57,753 nt of DNA, from positions 1 through 57,753 of the forward strand of contig NZ_JAATHD010000033.1 of assembly GCF_011947265.1 (NCBI RefSeq), written 5' to 3'. The notes beneath the pieces were generated by a model. That model did not search any database, was not told the DNA's origin, and was given only the letters and a program-made list of their open reading frames with translations. Of the stretch, positions 25,224 through 34,107 are shown one piece after another. A program made the translations under genes and the position numbers. The DNA is from Paenibacillus sp. HB172176. GTDB taxonomy: Bacteria > Bacillota > Bacilli > Paenibacillales > Paenibacillaceae. How positions within the stretch are numbered: position 1 is the first letter of the stretch; the number at the start of each line of letters is the position of its first letter.

Positions 25224-26465
25224 ATGCAGTTGCGGATGATTAGACGATTTGCGAATCAGGATTCAGTTGAGCAGCATAATTCCTTCAAACAGTTCAAAAG
25301 ATGGAGACAGGAGCGTATCCGTAAGCTGAAGCTGAAGGATTACTCTTACCAGGTGCCCTGCGCCGAGCCGGATGTGCATTTCCTTCATTCGAACAGGGAA
25401 CAGCCCTCGCTTACCTGGGTCGGCCATTCCACCTTTCTCATTCAATTGGCGGGTCTTAATATCGTGACGGATCCCGTCTGGTCGGAGCAGATGGCATTCC
25501 AGAAGCGACTTGCTCCGCCAGGCATTCCTATAGATGATGTTCCGCCTGTAGATATTGTTCTGATCTCCCATTCCCACTATGATCATCTCAATATGAATTC
25601 GCTTCGCAGACTGGCGGGGAAGAAGCAGCTGCTTGTGCCGGCAGGCCTCAGCGCGAAGCTGAAGCTGAGAGGCTTCACTCGGGTTCAGGAGCTGCATTGG
25701 TGGGAATCGACGGTCATCGGCGGCGTCAAGTTCACCTTCGTGCCGTCGCAGCACTGGACACGCCGCAATCCATGGGATACGAACAGCTCGCATTGGGGCG
25801 GCTGGGTCATGGAAGCGCCGTTTGCTTCCAAGAAGCGGGAGCATGGAGACAGCATTATCAACAGGCAGAGGCGGGAAGATGCTGAACGGCAGTCCGAAGC
25901 CAAGCGACGCTCTTGGGAGGAAGGGCCGAGCGAATTCGATCGACAATCAGACACCGAACAGCAGTCCCAAATCGAGCAACAGTGCCAAGTCGAGTCTTTA
26001 GGCGGCGACGAACAGCGATTCGAAGCAACAGCGCCGTTGCAGAATTATAATAATAGCGAAGCGGCTTCCCATCAAGAACGTCCGCGCATCTCGCATTCGC
26101 CTACGATTTATTTTGCGGGAGACAGCGGGTATTTCCAAGGCTTCAAGGATATCGGCAGGAGATTTCAGATCGATGTTGCTCTGATGCCGATCGGAGCCTA
26201 TGAGCCGGAATGGTTCATGGGGCCGCAGCATGTCACGCCGGAGGAAGCGATTCAGGCCTATGAGGATTGCGGCGCGAGGCTGTTCGTGCCGATGCATTAC
26301 GGCGCATTCAAGCTGGCGGACGATACGCCGAGGGAAGCGTTGGACCGGCTTGAGGCCGAGCGCTGCCGCCGGGAGCTCGACGCGTCCCGGTTCATCCTGC
26401 TGCCGCATGGCGAGACTTGGAGGATTGCGGCGCGGGAAGTACAGGCCGGCAGCGGGAACGAATAA
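25224..26465 (+). CDS. MBL-fold metallo-hydrolase (NAPE-PLD-like) with a Q/E/R-rich insertion
   Basis: A 413-residue protein of the UlaG/NAPE-PLD branch of metallo-beta-lactamase folds. Metal ligands are visible in LISHSHYDHLNMNS (HxHxDH, H116-H121), the His in VPSQHWTRRNPWD, FAGDSGYFQGF (Asp about 300) and VPMHYGAFKL. Between the core halves, about residues 201-291, is a low-complexity insertion (RQSDTEQQSQIEQQCQVES) not expected in the family. The ATG at 25224 is only 3 nt from GGAGG; a TTG two codons on (25230) has ideal spacing and may be the real start. Substrate unknown; a phosphodiester is inferred. Confidence 0.87.
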   Translation: MQLRMIRRFANQDSVEQHNSFKQFKRWRQERIRKLKLKDYSYQVPCAEPDVHFLHSNREQPSLTWVGHSTFLIQLAGLNIVTDPVWSEQMAFQKRLAPPGIPIDDVPPVDIVLISHSHYDHLNMNSLRRLAGKKQLLVPAGLSAKLKLRGFTRVQELHWWESTVIGGVKFTFVPSQHWTRRNPWDTNSSHWGGWVMEAPFASKKREHGDSIINRQRREDAERQSEAKRRSWEEGPSEFDRQSDTEQQSQIEQQCQVESLGGDEQRFEATAPLQNYNNSEAASHQERPRISHSPTIYFAGDSGYFQGFKDIGRRFQIDVALMPIGAYEPEWFMGPQHVTPEEAIQAYEDCGARLFVPMHYGAFKLADDTPREALDRLEAERCRRELDASRFILLPHGETWRIAAREVQAGSGNE

Positions 26466-26516
26466 GGTTTTGGCGGCAATCTCTTCATTTCCCGTTCGTT
26501 TCTCGGCAACCTGTGC

Positions 26517-26522
26517 TATAAT
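26517..26522 (+). promoter_or_regulatory. Extended -10 promoter element of the ABC-F gene
   Basis: TGCTATAAT (extended -10) lies 45 bp before the gene. A poor -35 candidate, TTCGTT, is 16 bp upstream, which is acceptable with an extended -10. Confidence 0.5.
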
Positions 26523-26567
26523 AGTTCGAGAAAATGCGATTTTGTAGTGAAGGACGGGATTAATAAC

Positions 26568-28190
26568 ATGATTAGCACGAATGGAATTACGCTGCGCTTC
26601 GGCAAACGGGCGTTGTTCGAGGATGTCAATATTAAATTCACGCCAGGGAATTGCTATGGTCTGATCGGAGCGAACGGCGCCGGCAAATCGACCTTCCTCA
26701 AGATATTGTCGGGCGAGGTCGAGCAATCCTCGGGAGAAGTGCATATTACGCCGGGCGAACGCTTGGCGGTGCTGAAGCAGAACCACTACGAATACGATGA
26801 ATTCGCGGTTCTGGAGACCGTCATCATGGGTCATAAGAAGCTTTATGAAGTGATGAAGGAGAAGGACGCCTTATACAGCAAGGCCGATTTCACCGACGAA
26901 GACGGCATGCGCGCGGGCGAGCTGGAGGCGGAATTCGCCGATATGAACGGCTGGGAGGCGGAGTCCGAAGCGGCGGAGATGCTGAACGGCCTCGGCATTC
27001 CGACCGAGCTGCATGACAAGAAGATGGCCGAGCTGAGCGGCAACGAGAAGGTTCGCGTCTTGCTCGCTCAAGCCTTGTTCGGCACTCCGCAGATTCTTCT
27101 GCTCGATGAGCCTACCAACCATCTCGATATCGAATCGATTCGTTGGCTCGAGGATTTCCTTGCCCGCTATGAAGGCACCGTTATCGTAGTCAGCCATGAT
27201 CGTCACTTCCTGAACACGGTCTGCACGCATATCGCGGATATTGACTTTGGCAAGATCCAGATGTACGTCGGCAACTATGATTTCTGGTATGAGTCCTCCC
27301 AGCTTGCTCTGCAGCTGATGCGGAACGAGAACAAGAAGAAGGAAGACAAGATCAAAGAGCTGCAGGCGTTCGTGCAGCGTTTCAGCGCCAACAAATCGAA
27401 ATCGAAGCAAGCAACCTCGCGGAAGAAGCTGCTTGACAAGATTACGCTCGATGATATTCGTCCTTCCAACCGGAAATATCCGTTCATTCTGTTCAAGGGT
27501 GAGCGCGAGGCGGGCAAGCAGCTGCTGCTTGTGGACGGCTTGACGAAGACGATTGAAGGCGAGAAGGTGATTGACAATCTAACGATTGCGATCAACAAAG
27601 GCGACAAGATCGCATTTGTTGGACCGAACGGTCTGCCGAAGACGACCTTCTTCGAGATATTGTCCGGCGAGATGGAGCCGGACGCCGGCAGCTATTCCTG
27701 GGGTGTGACGACAACAAGAGCGTATTTCCCCAAGGATAACTCCAAATATTTCGAGAACGTGGACATGAATTTGGTTGAATGGCTTCGTCAATACTCCAAG
27801 GACCCGGATGAGACCTTCCTGCGCGGCTTCCTGGGCCGCATGCTCTTCTCCGGCGACGAGGCGATGAAGAAGGCGAGCGTTCTGTCAGGGGGCGAGAAGG
27901 TGCGCTGCATGCTCTCGAAGATGATGCTCGAAGGCGCGAATGTGTTCTTGCTCGACGAGCCGACGAATCACCTTGATCTTGAATCCATTACGGCGCTTAA
28001 TAACGGGTTGATCGATACGGATTGCACGATTCTGTTCACCTCGCATGACCATCAATTCGTGCAGACTATCGCGAACCGCATCATCGAGTTTACACCGAAC
28101 GGAGTCATCGACCGCATGATGACCTATGACGAGTACCTCGAGAGCGATGAGATCAAAGCATTGCGCGAGCGGATGTACGCCGTTTCTTAA
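26568..28190 (+). CDS. ABC-F family ATPase (YbiT-like)
   Basis: A 540-residue soluble protein with two ATPase domains and no membrane segments, a translation-associated ABC-F layout. Domain 1 has Walker A GANGAGKST, signature LSGNEKVRVLLAQAL and LLLDEPTNHLD. Domain 2 has signature LSGGEKVRCMLSKMM and LLDEPTNHLDLES. The linker (about 240-310) is lysine-rich (KEDKIKELQAFVQRFSANKSKSKQ). Unusually, Walker A of domain 2 reads GPNGLPKTT, with Pro where Gly is expected. I recall similar changes in Firmicutes YbiT-like proteins. The ATG at 26568 has AAGGACGGG upstream. A role at the ribosome is inferred from the family. Confidence 0.9.
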   Translation: MISTNGITLRFGKRALFEDVNIKFTPGNCYGLIGANGAGKSTFLKILSGEVEQSSGEVHITPGERLAVLKQNHYEYDEFAVLETVIMGHKKLYEVMKEKDALYSKADFTDEDGMRAGELEAEFADMNGWEAESEAAEMLNGLGIPTELHDKKMAELSGNEKVRVLLAQALFGTPQILLLDEPTNHLDIESIRWLEDFLARYEGTVIVVSHDRHFLNTVCTHIADIDFGKIQMYVGNYDFWYESSQLALQLMRNENKKKEDKIKELQAFVQRFSANKSKSKQATSRKKLLDKITLDDIRPSNRKYPFILFKGEREAGKQLLLVDGLTKTIEGEKVIDNLTIAINKGDKIAFVGPNGLPKTTFFEILSGEMEPDAGSYSWGVTTTRAYFPKDNSKYFENVDMNLVEWLRQYSKDPDETFLRGFLGRMLFSGDEAMKKASVLSGGEKVRCMLSKMMLEGANVFLLDEPTNHLDLESITALNNGLIDTDCTILFTSHDHQFVQTIANRIIEFTPNGVIDRMMTYDEYLESDEIKALRERMYAVS

Positions 28191-28211
28191 TCACATAGGC
28201 ATGACGCCATG

Positions 28212-28253
28212 AAGGTCGTCCGGAATCCCGATTTGGGATCCCAGGACGGCCTT
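28212..28253 (+). terminator. Long hairpin after the ABC-F gene, without a T tract
   Basis: AAGGTCGTCC pairs with GGACGGCCTT, and inner ATCCC pairs with GGGAT. No run of T follows, so termination here is uncertain. The rest of 28191-28496 has only loose AAGTT-GCG repeats about 20 bp apart and no gene. Confidence 0.45.
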
Positions 28254-28496
28254 CCGTGCGCTTCGGGACAAGAGTTGGCGCGGCGAGAAAGTTTGGCGGA
28301 GGGCTATATAAGTTGCGCGGATGCATAAAGTTGCGCCTATAGTCAACACTGTTTCTCTAGACCCACACAGGTTTCGCAGGCTATTATAGATAGCGGTACA
28401 TAGACCGGCGCGGCATGGATCGTCTGGATAGGGAGGTTCGGATTCGAAGAGGAGCTTTCAGACACCGGTTTACAGAATTGGCAGGAGGCGTGAATA

Positions 28497-29381
28497 TTGA
28501 CACAGTACGAGGATATAAAACAAGGCGAGAAGGGCGCATGGGTGAGCATCGGCGCCTATCTTATCCTGTCGGCGGTTAAGCTGGGCATCGGCTACTGGTT
28601 CGCTTCAGGGGCGCTGGTAGCGGACGGCTATAATAACTTGACGGATATCGTCGCATCGCTCGCTGTCTTGATCGGCCTTCGCATTTCGCAGAAACCGCCG
28701 GACAAGGATCATCCCTACGGGCATTTCCGCGCTGAGACCATAGCGGCGCTGATTGCGTCGTTCATTATGGCTAGCGTCGGCTTGCAGGTGCTGATCGGCG
28801 CGGTTCAATCGTTAATGAAGGCGGATTATGAGACGCCGGGGCTGGCGACGGCATGGGTGGCGCTCGCTGCGGCGGCATGCATGGGCTTTGTATATCTATA
28901 TAACAGCAGATTGGCTCGCCGAATTAACAATCAGGCGTTAATGGCGGCGGCGAAGGACAACTTGTCTGATGCCTTGGTGAGCGTGGGAGCGGCGGTTGGC
29001 ATCATTGGCTCCCAATTCGGGATGCCTTGGCTGGATCCCGTTGCCGCATTCGTGGTCGGCCTTATTATATGCAAGACGGCCTGGGATATCTTCTACAGCT
29101 CGACGCATGCGCTTACCGACGGATTCGACGAGAAGGAGCTGAAGTCGCTGCGCGCGACCATCGCGAACACGAAAGGCGTGCATGCGATCAAGGATATTAA
29201 GGCTCGGGTGCACGGAAGCAACGTGCTTGTCGATGTCATCGTATTGGTTGACCCCCAATTATCCTTGATCGAAAGTCATCGCATTTGCGATGAAATCGAG
29301 AGAATGATGGACAAGAAGCATAATATTATGGGCGTTCACGTTCATGTTGAGCCTCATGATCAAGTGGCTCCAACGTCGTAA
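28497..29381 (+). CDS. Cation diffusion facilitator family transporter
   Basis: A 294-residue divalent metal/proton antiporter of the CDF family. About six membrane helices contain the metal-site motifs ADGYNNLTD in helix 2 and DNLSDALVSVG in helix 5, with the family sequence DKDHPYGHFRAETIAAL between. The cytoplasmic C-terminal domain (about 205-290, IKDIKARVHGSNVLVDV, then HNIMGVHVHVEPHD) carries His residues for metal sensing. The start is TTG, with AGGAGG 8 nt upstream; the nearby GTG is out of frame. Mn, Zn or Fe cannot be decided by eye. A terminator follows at 29571. Confidence 0.93.
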   Translation: MTQYEDIKQGEKGAWVSIGAYLILSAVKLGIGYWFASGALVADGYNNLTDIVASLAVLIGLRISQKPPDKDHPYGHFRAETIAALIASFIMASVGLQVLIGAVQSLMKADYETPGLATAWVALAAAACMGFVYLYNSRLARRINNQALMAAAKDNLSDALVSVGAAVGIIGSQFGMPWLDPVAAFVVGLIICKTAWDIFYSSTHALTDGFDEKELKSLRATIANTKGVHAIKDIKARVHGSNVLVDVIVLVDPQLSLIESHRICDEIERMMDKKHNIMGVHVHVEPHDQVAPTS

Positions 29382-29570
29382 AAGGCGAAAAGGTTACAAA
29401 TTTCGTTCAAAAGTCCGTTGGTAATTTCGACCATACAGAAGCGAACAAAACGAAAAATGAGTCTTTATGCCTATTTTCAATATGAGAAAACGCTCACAAT
29501 TCCAGGCCTCTTTCTCAGAATTGAATGCAATAGACTGTAAGCTTTCATCCATATAAAGGCTGCAATTATG

Positions 29571-29600
29571 AGGCTTCTCCGCTGCGGAGGAGCCTTTTAT
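29571..29600 (+). terminator. Terminator after the CDF transporter gene
   Basis: GGCTTCTCCGC and GCGGAGGAGCC form a near-perfect hairpin followed by TTTTATTAATTTTTT. It lies 190 bp past the stop. The 29382-29570 stretch holds no gene. Confidence 0.8.
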
Positions 29601-29741
29601 TAATTTTTTCTTAGCAAAATTGTGTAATTCTTAGTTCCTAGTTCCTTGCAACGGCATTTGGGAGCTACGGTCGATGCTCGGTCAGATTGGCGCCCCTTAC
29701 AATGGTTACAGCGCCGGACAAACTCGGCATTTCACAAGGTA

Positions 29742-29910
29742 GTTCAAAAAGTCCGCCTTTGATCATGAAGCAAACCAAGAAGCTTACTCGACGTCGAATC
29801 TTGCATTCAGCCGAAACTTCCGGTACTCACGTAGTATCCACTACGCTCCGTTCCTCAGTTTCTAGCTTTATACAAGCTTCTCGATGCTGAAAGCCGAACT
29901 TTTTGAACAC
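29742..29910 (-). repeat. 168-bp dispersed palindromic element, copy 2 (inverted)
   Basis: It is the reverse-orientation counterpart of 5955-6122, with the same inverted ends GTTCAAAAAGTCCG/CGAACTTTTTGAAC and the identical central hairpin GTAGT-GGAT-ACTAC. Its outer ends continue as AGGTGTTC and GAACTACCT, so the inverted repeat is longer here. It ends 8 bp before the AAGGAGG of the NlpC/P60 gene and probably lies in that gene's promoter or leader. Confidence 0.75.
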
Positions 29911-29933
29911 CTAACTTAAGGAGGCGTTACAGC

Positions 29934-31049
29934 TTGAAACATTCCATGAAAACTAAGATCGCGACAGCGTCCATTACTGCGGCATTAATGCTCGGCTCCA
30001 TTTCGGTGTTGCCTGTCTCCCCGGTTTATGCGGCCCAATCGGCAGAAGTTATATGGGGAGTAAATATGCGATCCGCTCCTTCTACATCGGCTTCGATTAT
30101 ACGCATGCTGAAGAAGGGTGAAGAGGTTTCGATTATTTCCGAAGCCAGCGGCTGGTACAAAATCTCGGATTCGAACGGCGCTTCAGGTTATATCTCATCG
30201 TCATCCAAATATACGGAGGTTGGCGCGTCGGATGTATCCGGTTCTTCCAGTACTTCCGGTTCTTCCTCCTCCTCGTCCAATACGGTCAAGGCTGCGACGG
30301 CTTACAACGCGGTCGTCAAGAAAGGCGTTTCCTTCCGCGAGGGCGCAAGCACCTCGGCCGACCGCATCCGTTATCTGAAGACGGGCGAGCAAGTGACGGT
30401 GCTCTCCAAGGTGAACAGCTATTGGTATCAGGTGCAGGATTCGAACGGTGTGAAGGGCTATGTGACCACATCGACCACCTATATGGATGTTACAGGCACA
30501 GTCTCGGGAGGCACGGACTCCAGCTCGGACTCGAGCTCCTCTGGCTCCAGTTCCAGCTCAGGCAGTACGAACTCAAGCTCCAGCAGCGGTTCGACTTCAA
30601 CAACGGCAAGCGCGACCATCGAGAAAATTATCGACGCTGGCGAGAAATATTTGGGCACGCCGTATGAATACGGCTCGAATCGGAATACCACAACGACCTT
30701 CGACTGCTCGGATTTGATGAAGCAGATCTTCAAAGAAGGAGCAGGCGTTACGCTGCCGGCGGATTCACGTCAGCAGGGCGCTTATGTGAAAGCGAAGGGC
30801 AATTACACAACGGATATCTCCAAGCTGAAGCGCGGCGACCTCATGTTCTTCATGTCGTACAAGGGCAGCTCGGCATCGGCCTATAGCGGTATCAACAAGC
30901 AGTCGCAGACGATTACGCATGTCGCGCTGTATCTAGGAAACGGCAAGGTGCTTCACACGTACTCCAACGCGAGCGGCGGAGTAAGAACCTCGAACATTAC
31001 GGATACGCACTGGGAGTATCGTTTTATCTTCGGCGGCAGCGCGCTGTAA
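29934..31049 (+). CDS. Secreted cell-wall hydrolase: two SH3b domains plus NlpC/P60
   Basis: A 371-residue peptidoglycan endopeptidase. It has a signal peptide (to about VYA-AQSAEV), an SH3b domain (GVNMRSAPSTSASIIRMLKKGEEV), a Ser-rich linker, a second SH3b (VSFREGASTSADRIRYLKTGEQV), another long Ser linker, then NlpC/P60 with catalytic Cys in TTFDCSDLMKQIF, His in ITHVALYLGNG and the third polar residue in VLHTYS. It likely cleaves the D-Glu to diamino-acid bond. The start is TTG, with AAGGAGG 9 nt upstream, just after dispersed element copy 2. Confidence 0.94.
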   Translation: MKHSMKTKIATASITAALMLGSISVLPVSPVYAAQSAEVIWGVNMRSAPSTSASIIRMLKKGEEVSIISEASGWYKISDSNGASGYISSSSKYTEVGASDVSGSSSTSGSSSSSSNTVKAATAYNAVVKKGVSFREGASTSADRIRYLKTGEQVTVLSKVNSYWYQVQDSNGVKGYVTTSTTYMDVTGTVSGGTDSSSDSSSSGSSSSSGSTNSSSSSGSTSTTASATIEKIIDAGEKYLGTPYEYGSNRNTTTTFDCSDLMKQIFKEGAGVTLPADSRQQGAYVKAKGNYTTDISKLKRGDLMFFMSYKGSSASAYSGINKQSQTITHVALYLGNGKVLHTYSNASGGVRTSNITDTHWEYRFIFGGSAL

Positions 31050-31080
31050 GCGAATCTCTTCACGAGAATAAATGCACGAC

Positions 31081-31134
31081 AAATAGGCTATCTTGCAAAG
31101 CGGCTTAAGATGCTGCCTGCGAGATAGCCTATTT
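31081..31134. terminator. Bidirectional terminator between convergent genes
   Basis: AAATAGGCTATCT...AGATAGCCTATTT is a long stem that ends 7 bp before the stop of the gene at 31141-31845 and can serve both strands. Confidence 0.85.
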
Positions 31135-31140
31135 CATTTT

Positions 31141-31845
31141 CTAAAGCTCGTCGCGTAGCTCTACTTGGTTGGCCTGCCGAAGCTTGAGTTCGGAGCTGTT
31201 ATTCGACTTCGCGGAGTCTGATTGCTCCTCGACAGTCAATGCTTGCTGCGCCTCCGTATCGTTTGCGCGCTCTTCATCGGCAGCCTTCTTCTTGCGCCAG
31301 CCCCTGCGCAAATACAGGAACAGGATAATAATCGGCACGCCTCCGAGGAAAATATACAAGGTTACATCCTTAACCATCGATTCCGCTGCTTTCCCGTAGA
31401 AAAAGAACAGACAGCCAACTACATAGAATTTGACAGCGCGTCCGATTGCCGCATAGCCGATCAACCGCCACAAAGGGAAGTTTAACGCGCCTGACAATAT
31501 GGTAAATACCTTGAACGGAATCGGCGTGAAGGCTCCAATGAGGATGGCTGCTTCTCCGTTCTTCTGAAAGCGTTCGGTGGCGGAATCGATCCAGGATTGC
31601 TTCAGAATCCGGTACAGAATCGATTTGCCCATCACCTTGCCCAAGTAATAGCCGACCGGAGTTCCAAGCAGACAGCCGATATATCCGACAGTCGCCAGCC
31701 AGAGAGCCGTCTCGGGATTGAGGATGCTGAGAGACACTTGGGAGAAGAACGCGGGAATTGGAAATATGACTGCATCCAGAAAAGAATGAACAAATAATCC
31801 CCAAGGGCCGTAATCCTTCAGGAAATCGATAATGTCTTGAAACAT
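31141..31845 (-). CDS. YqaA/DedA-like VTT-domain membrane protein
   Basis: A 234-residue membrane protein of the SNARE-associated (VTT) family. It has the re-entrant segment LDAVIFPIPAFFSQVSL, the family region GTPVGYYLGKVMG, GAFTPIPFKVFTILSGALNFP and a further helix KFYVVGCLFFFYG. The ~55-residue tail is charged and Gln/Ser-rich (VEEQSDSAKSNNSSELKLRQ), probably cytoplasmic. Related proteins scramble or flip lipids such as undecaprenyl phosphate. That role here is inference. The ATG at 31845 has AAAGGAG 8 nt upstream. Confidence 0.88.
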   Translation of the reverse strand: MFQDIIDFLKDYGPWGLFVHSFLDAVIFPIPAFFSQVSLSILNPETALWLATVGYIGCLLGTPVGYYLGKVMGKSILYRILKQSWIDSATERFQKNGEAAILIGAFTPIPFKVFTILSGALNFPLWRLIGYAAIGRAVKFYVVGCLFFFYGKAAESMVKDVTLYIFLGGVPIIILFLYLRRGWRKKKAADEERANDTEAQQALTVEEQSDSAKSNNSSELKLRQANQVELRDEL

Positions 31846-31994
31846 GAAGTCGGCTCCTTTTCATCTTGCTTTACTAAGTATAGCACAATACGAACGACCG
31901 GCGATGAAGTTTCAGACCTGGGAAATTGTCGGATTTGAGGCGGCCTGCGCTTGTCAGCCCTTATTTTGCTGGGAATAGCTAATGAAGTTGAGCT

Positions 31995-32023
31995 TTGAAG
32001 AGTTTGTAAAGGAGGCGTATAGT
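31995..32023 (+). promoter_or_regulatory. Promoter of the MFS transporter gene
   Basis: TTGAAG (31995-32000), a 17-bp spacer, then TATAGT (32018-32023). It lies 60 bp upstream of the start codon. Confidence 0.65.
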
Positions 32024-32083
32024 AGAAATATTGTGTTCACCTGTTCCTATTCTATGCTTACGCGTGAGAGGAGTTTCTAACAA

Positions 32084-33439
32084 ATGCATTCATGGCAGCG
32101 GACGATGTGGATTCTATGGTTCGGCGTACTATTCTGCAGCTCAAGCTATACGATGTCCGTCCCTTTCTTGCCGTTGTTTCTGCTGGATCTGGGCGTCAAG
32201 GACGGCTCCGTCAATCTGTGGGCGGGCGTCGTGCATTCCTCGGCCTTCTTCGTGGGTGCGATAATGGCGCCCTTGTGGGGGATGCTGGCGGATAAATTCG
32301 GCAAAAGAAAGATGGTCATCCGCGCGGGGCTTAGCCTTGCGATAATCTATGCGCTGTATGCTTTCGTGCAGGCGCCTTGGCAGCTTGTCGGCATTCGCAT
32401 GCTGCAGGGCCTCGTGGGCGGCTTCGTCCCGGCCTCCATGTCGATCGTGGCGTCGATCGCGCCGAAGGAAAAACTGGGCTGGAGCCTTGGCATGATGCAG
32501 GCGGGTACGATGTCGGGCGGCATTCTCGGGCCGCTGATTGGCGGATTGCTGGCGGATATTTTCGGCATACGAAGATCGTTTATCGTGGCTGCCGTCATTA
32601 TTTTCGCGGCGGCGATTGCGGTGTTGGTGTACGTGAAGGAGAAGCGGCCGGAGACGGCGTCGAACGACAAAGATGCGGGTGTTGCGAGCGGCAAGCCCGA
32701 AAGCATGTCTGCGGGAGTGGATAAGCAGGACGCAGGAGCGAGAGAGGAGGCGCAAGGAGCGAGAGCGGCATCCTCCGATGCGGGCGAAGAGCGGCGTCCA
32801 GGGAAGCCTGCTGCGGTTACCTACCGAATGGCTTTCCGCAACAGAGCGCTTATGCAAATGCTGTTCCTGCTGGCGATCTTCCAGCTCGCCATCAATATGA
32901 TTCAGCCTCAGCTTGCTTTGCATATCGCCGATTTGCAAGGAAGCGCGGATGATGCGATGCTGTCCGCCGGTCTTGTGTTGTCGTTAATTGGCATTGCGGG
33001 AATCGTGGCCTCGCCGATATGGGGCAGAATGGGCGAGCGACGAGGCTATTATCGCGTGCTTGTGTTTTGCCTGTTATGCGCGGGCACGGTCGTATGCCTG
33101 CAGTTCTTCGTCAAAGCGCTATGGCTGTTCGCGGTCATCCAATTCGTATTCGGCTTGTTCATGGCGGGCATTGTCCCGATTGTCAACACCCTAATGGTGC
33201 AAAATACCGACGAGCAATTCCGTGGCCGATCTTTCGGCATGACGACCAGCGCGAATCAGCTCGGCGCGATGCTTGGACCATTGATTGGCGGCTTGCTGGG
33301 TCTCTATCTCGGCTTGAATTGGATTTTTGTGGGGACGGGCGTTATTATGTTGAGCGCCGGGCTCTACATCATGTCGAGCCGTCGCGGGGGGCGGGACAGG
33401 TCGAAACGGATCAGGCTGGAGGCGGGAAGTCAACTGTAG
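32084..33439 (+). CDS. MFS multidrug-type efflux transporter
   Basis: A 451-residue, 12-helix major facilitator. The loop 2-3 motif is GMLADKFGKRKMVIRAG. The export-type motif C lies in helix 5 (GTMSGGILGPLIGGLLAD) and its echo in helix 11 (GAMLGPLIGGLLGLY). The central loop (about 188-245) is long, charged and repetitive (GVDKQDAGAREEAQGARAAS). These features fit proton-driven drug efflux pumps. GAGAGGAG lies 10 nt before the ATG. No regulator gene is adjacent. It stands alone; the long gap after it holds several repeat types. Confidence 0.9.
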   Translation: MHSWQRTMWILWFGVLFCSSSYTMSVPFLPLFLLDLGVKDGSVNLWAGVVHSSAFFVGAIMAPLWGMLADKFGKRKMVIRAGLSLAIIYALYAFVQAPWQLVGIRMLQGLVGGFVPASMSIVASIAPKEKLGWSLGMMQAGTMSGGILGPLIGGLLADIFGIRRSFIVAAVIIFAAAIAVLVYVKEKRPETASNDKDAGVASGKPESMSAGVDKQDAGAREEAQGARAASSDAGEERRPGKPAAVTYRMAFRNRALMQMLFLLAIFQLAINMIQPQLALHIADLQGSADDAMLSAGLVLSLIGIAGIVASPIWGRMGERRGYYRVLVFCLLCAGTVVCLQFFVKALWLFAVIQFVFGLFMAGIVPIVNTLMVQNTDEQFRGRSFGMTTSANQLGAMLGPLIGGLLGLYLGLNWIFVGTGVIMLSAGLYIMSSRRGGRDRSKRIRLEAGSQL

Positions 33440-33507
33440 CCGACTGTTCAATTGCACTAATCTCTTTTTGAACACATAACTACTCGTCGCCCGCGTCCAT
33501 TTCATGC

Positions 33508-33555
33508 TGATGATCGCGATTAGCACGTCATGATGATCGCGATTAGCACGTTTCC
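33508..33555. repeat. 23-bp direct repeat pair
   Basis: TGATGATCGCGATTAGCACG occurs at 33508 and again at 33531. Each contains the palindrome ATCGCGAT. It is the first of several different repeat types in 33440-34107, which holds no gene. Confidence 0.85.
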
Positions 33556-33624
33556 AGGCCGCTCCTCCCTTATCAGCCATCCAACCAGGCGAAGCTAGGC
33601 GGCGGTATGGAGGCAGGTGAGGGT

Positions 33625-33767
33625 ACGGAGAGTGCAGGCGTGTGAGAAGTTTGGTAGACGGTGTGAAGGGCAAGTGGCGAAAAGTTAGATTGACGGTATG
33701 GAGAGTGCAGGCGGCGAGAAGTTAGATGACGGTATGTACAGATTAGGCGGCGAGAATTTATTTCGGC
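33625..33767. repeat. Degenerate ~35-bp tandem repeat
   Basis: Units beginning ACGG at 33625, 33658, 33693 and 33729 share GAGAGTGCAGGCG and CGAGAAGTTAGAT to varying degrees. Spacing drifts from 33 to 36 bp. Confidence 0.6.
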
Positions 33768-33776
33768 GGGTGAATG

Positions 33777-33850
33777 TGCTGGAAAAGTTCCAGTATAAAA
33801 GACTACTCTAGGGCGTTTTGATGATTATGCTGGAAAAGCTCCAGTATAAA
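33777..33850. repeat. 51-bp repeat set 4 (two hairpin units)
   Basis: TGCTGGAAAAG-T/C-TCCAGTATAAA starts at 33777 and 33828, exactly 51 bp apart, with hairpin CTGGAA-AAG-TTCCAG. In the second copy CTGGA pairs with TCCAG. Inverted, diverged relatives (GAGATTTTCCAGCATAT, GGAGTAAATCCAGTATA) follow to about 33960. Confidence 0.8.
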
Positions 33851-34042
33851 TCAACTGAGGCGTGATTCTTGAGCATATCAGCGGAATATGCAGGAGATTT
33901 TCCAGCATATCGGCAGATTTCAGCTTAAATGGAGAAATAAGGTGGAGTAAATCCAGTATATTCATTCTGCGTGAAAGGTACGGTGAGGGAGAGATGCCCG
34001 TTTGAGCTGAAGCGGGCTCAGATAATTGTAAATTTAAAGCTT

Positions 34043-34073
34043 GACGCAGCAGTCTGCGAGAGGCTGCTGCGTC
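34043..34073 (-). terminator. Terminator of the malic enzyme gene
   Basis: GACGCAGCAG pairs with CTGCTGCGTC around an 11-nt loop. On the minus strand it is followed by AAGCTTTAAATTT, a weak T-rich tail. Confidence 0.65.
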
Positions 34074-34107
34074 GAAGCTGCGTTTGCGTCGAAGTGCTCG
34101 CGCGCCG

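Noticed and set aside
29382..29741. A c-di-AMP (ydaO) riboswitch before the NlpC/P60 gene
   Set aside because: Such genes often carry it, but I could not find the conserved sequence blocks here.
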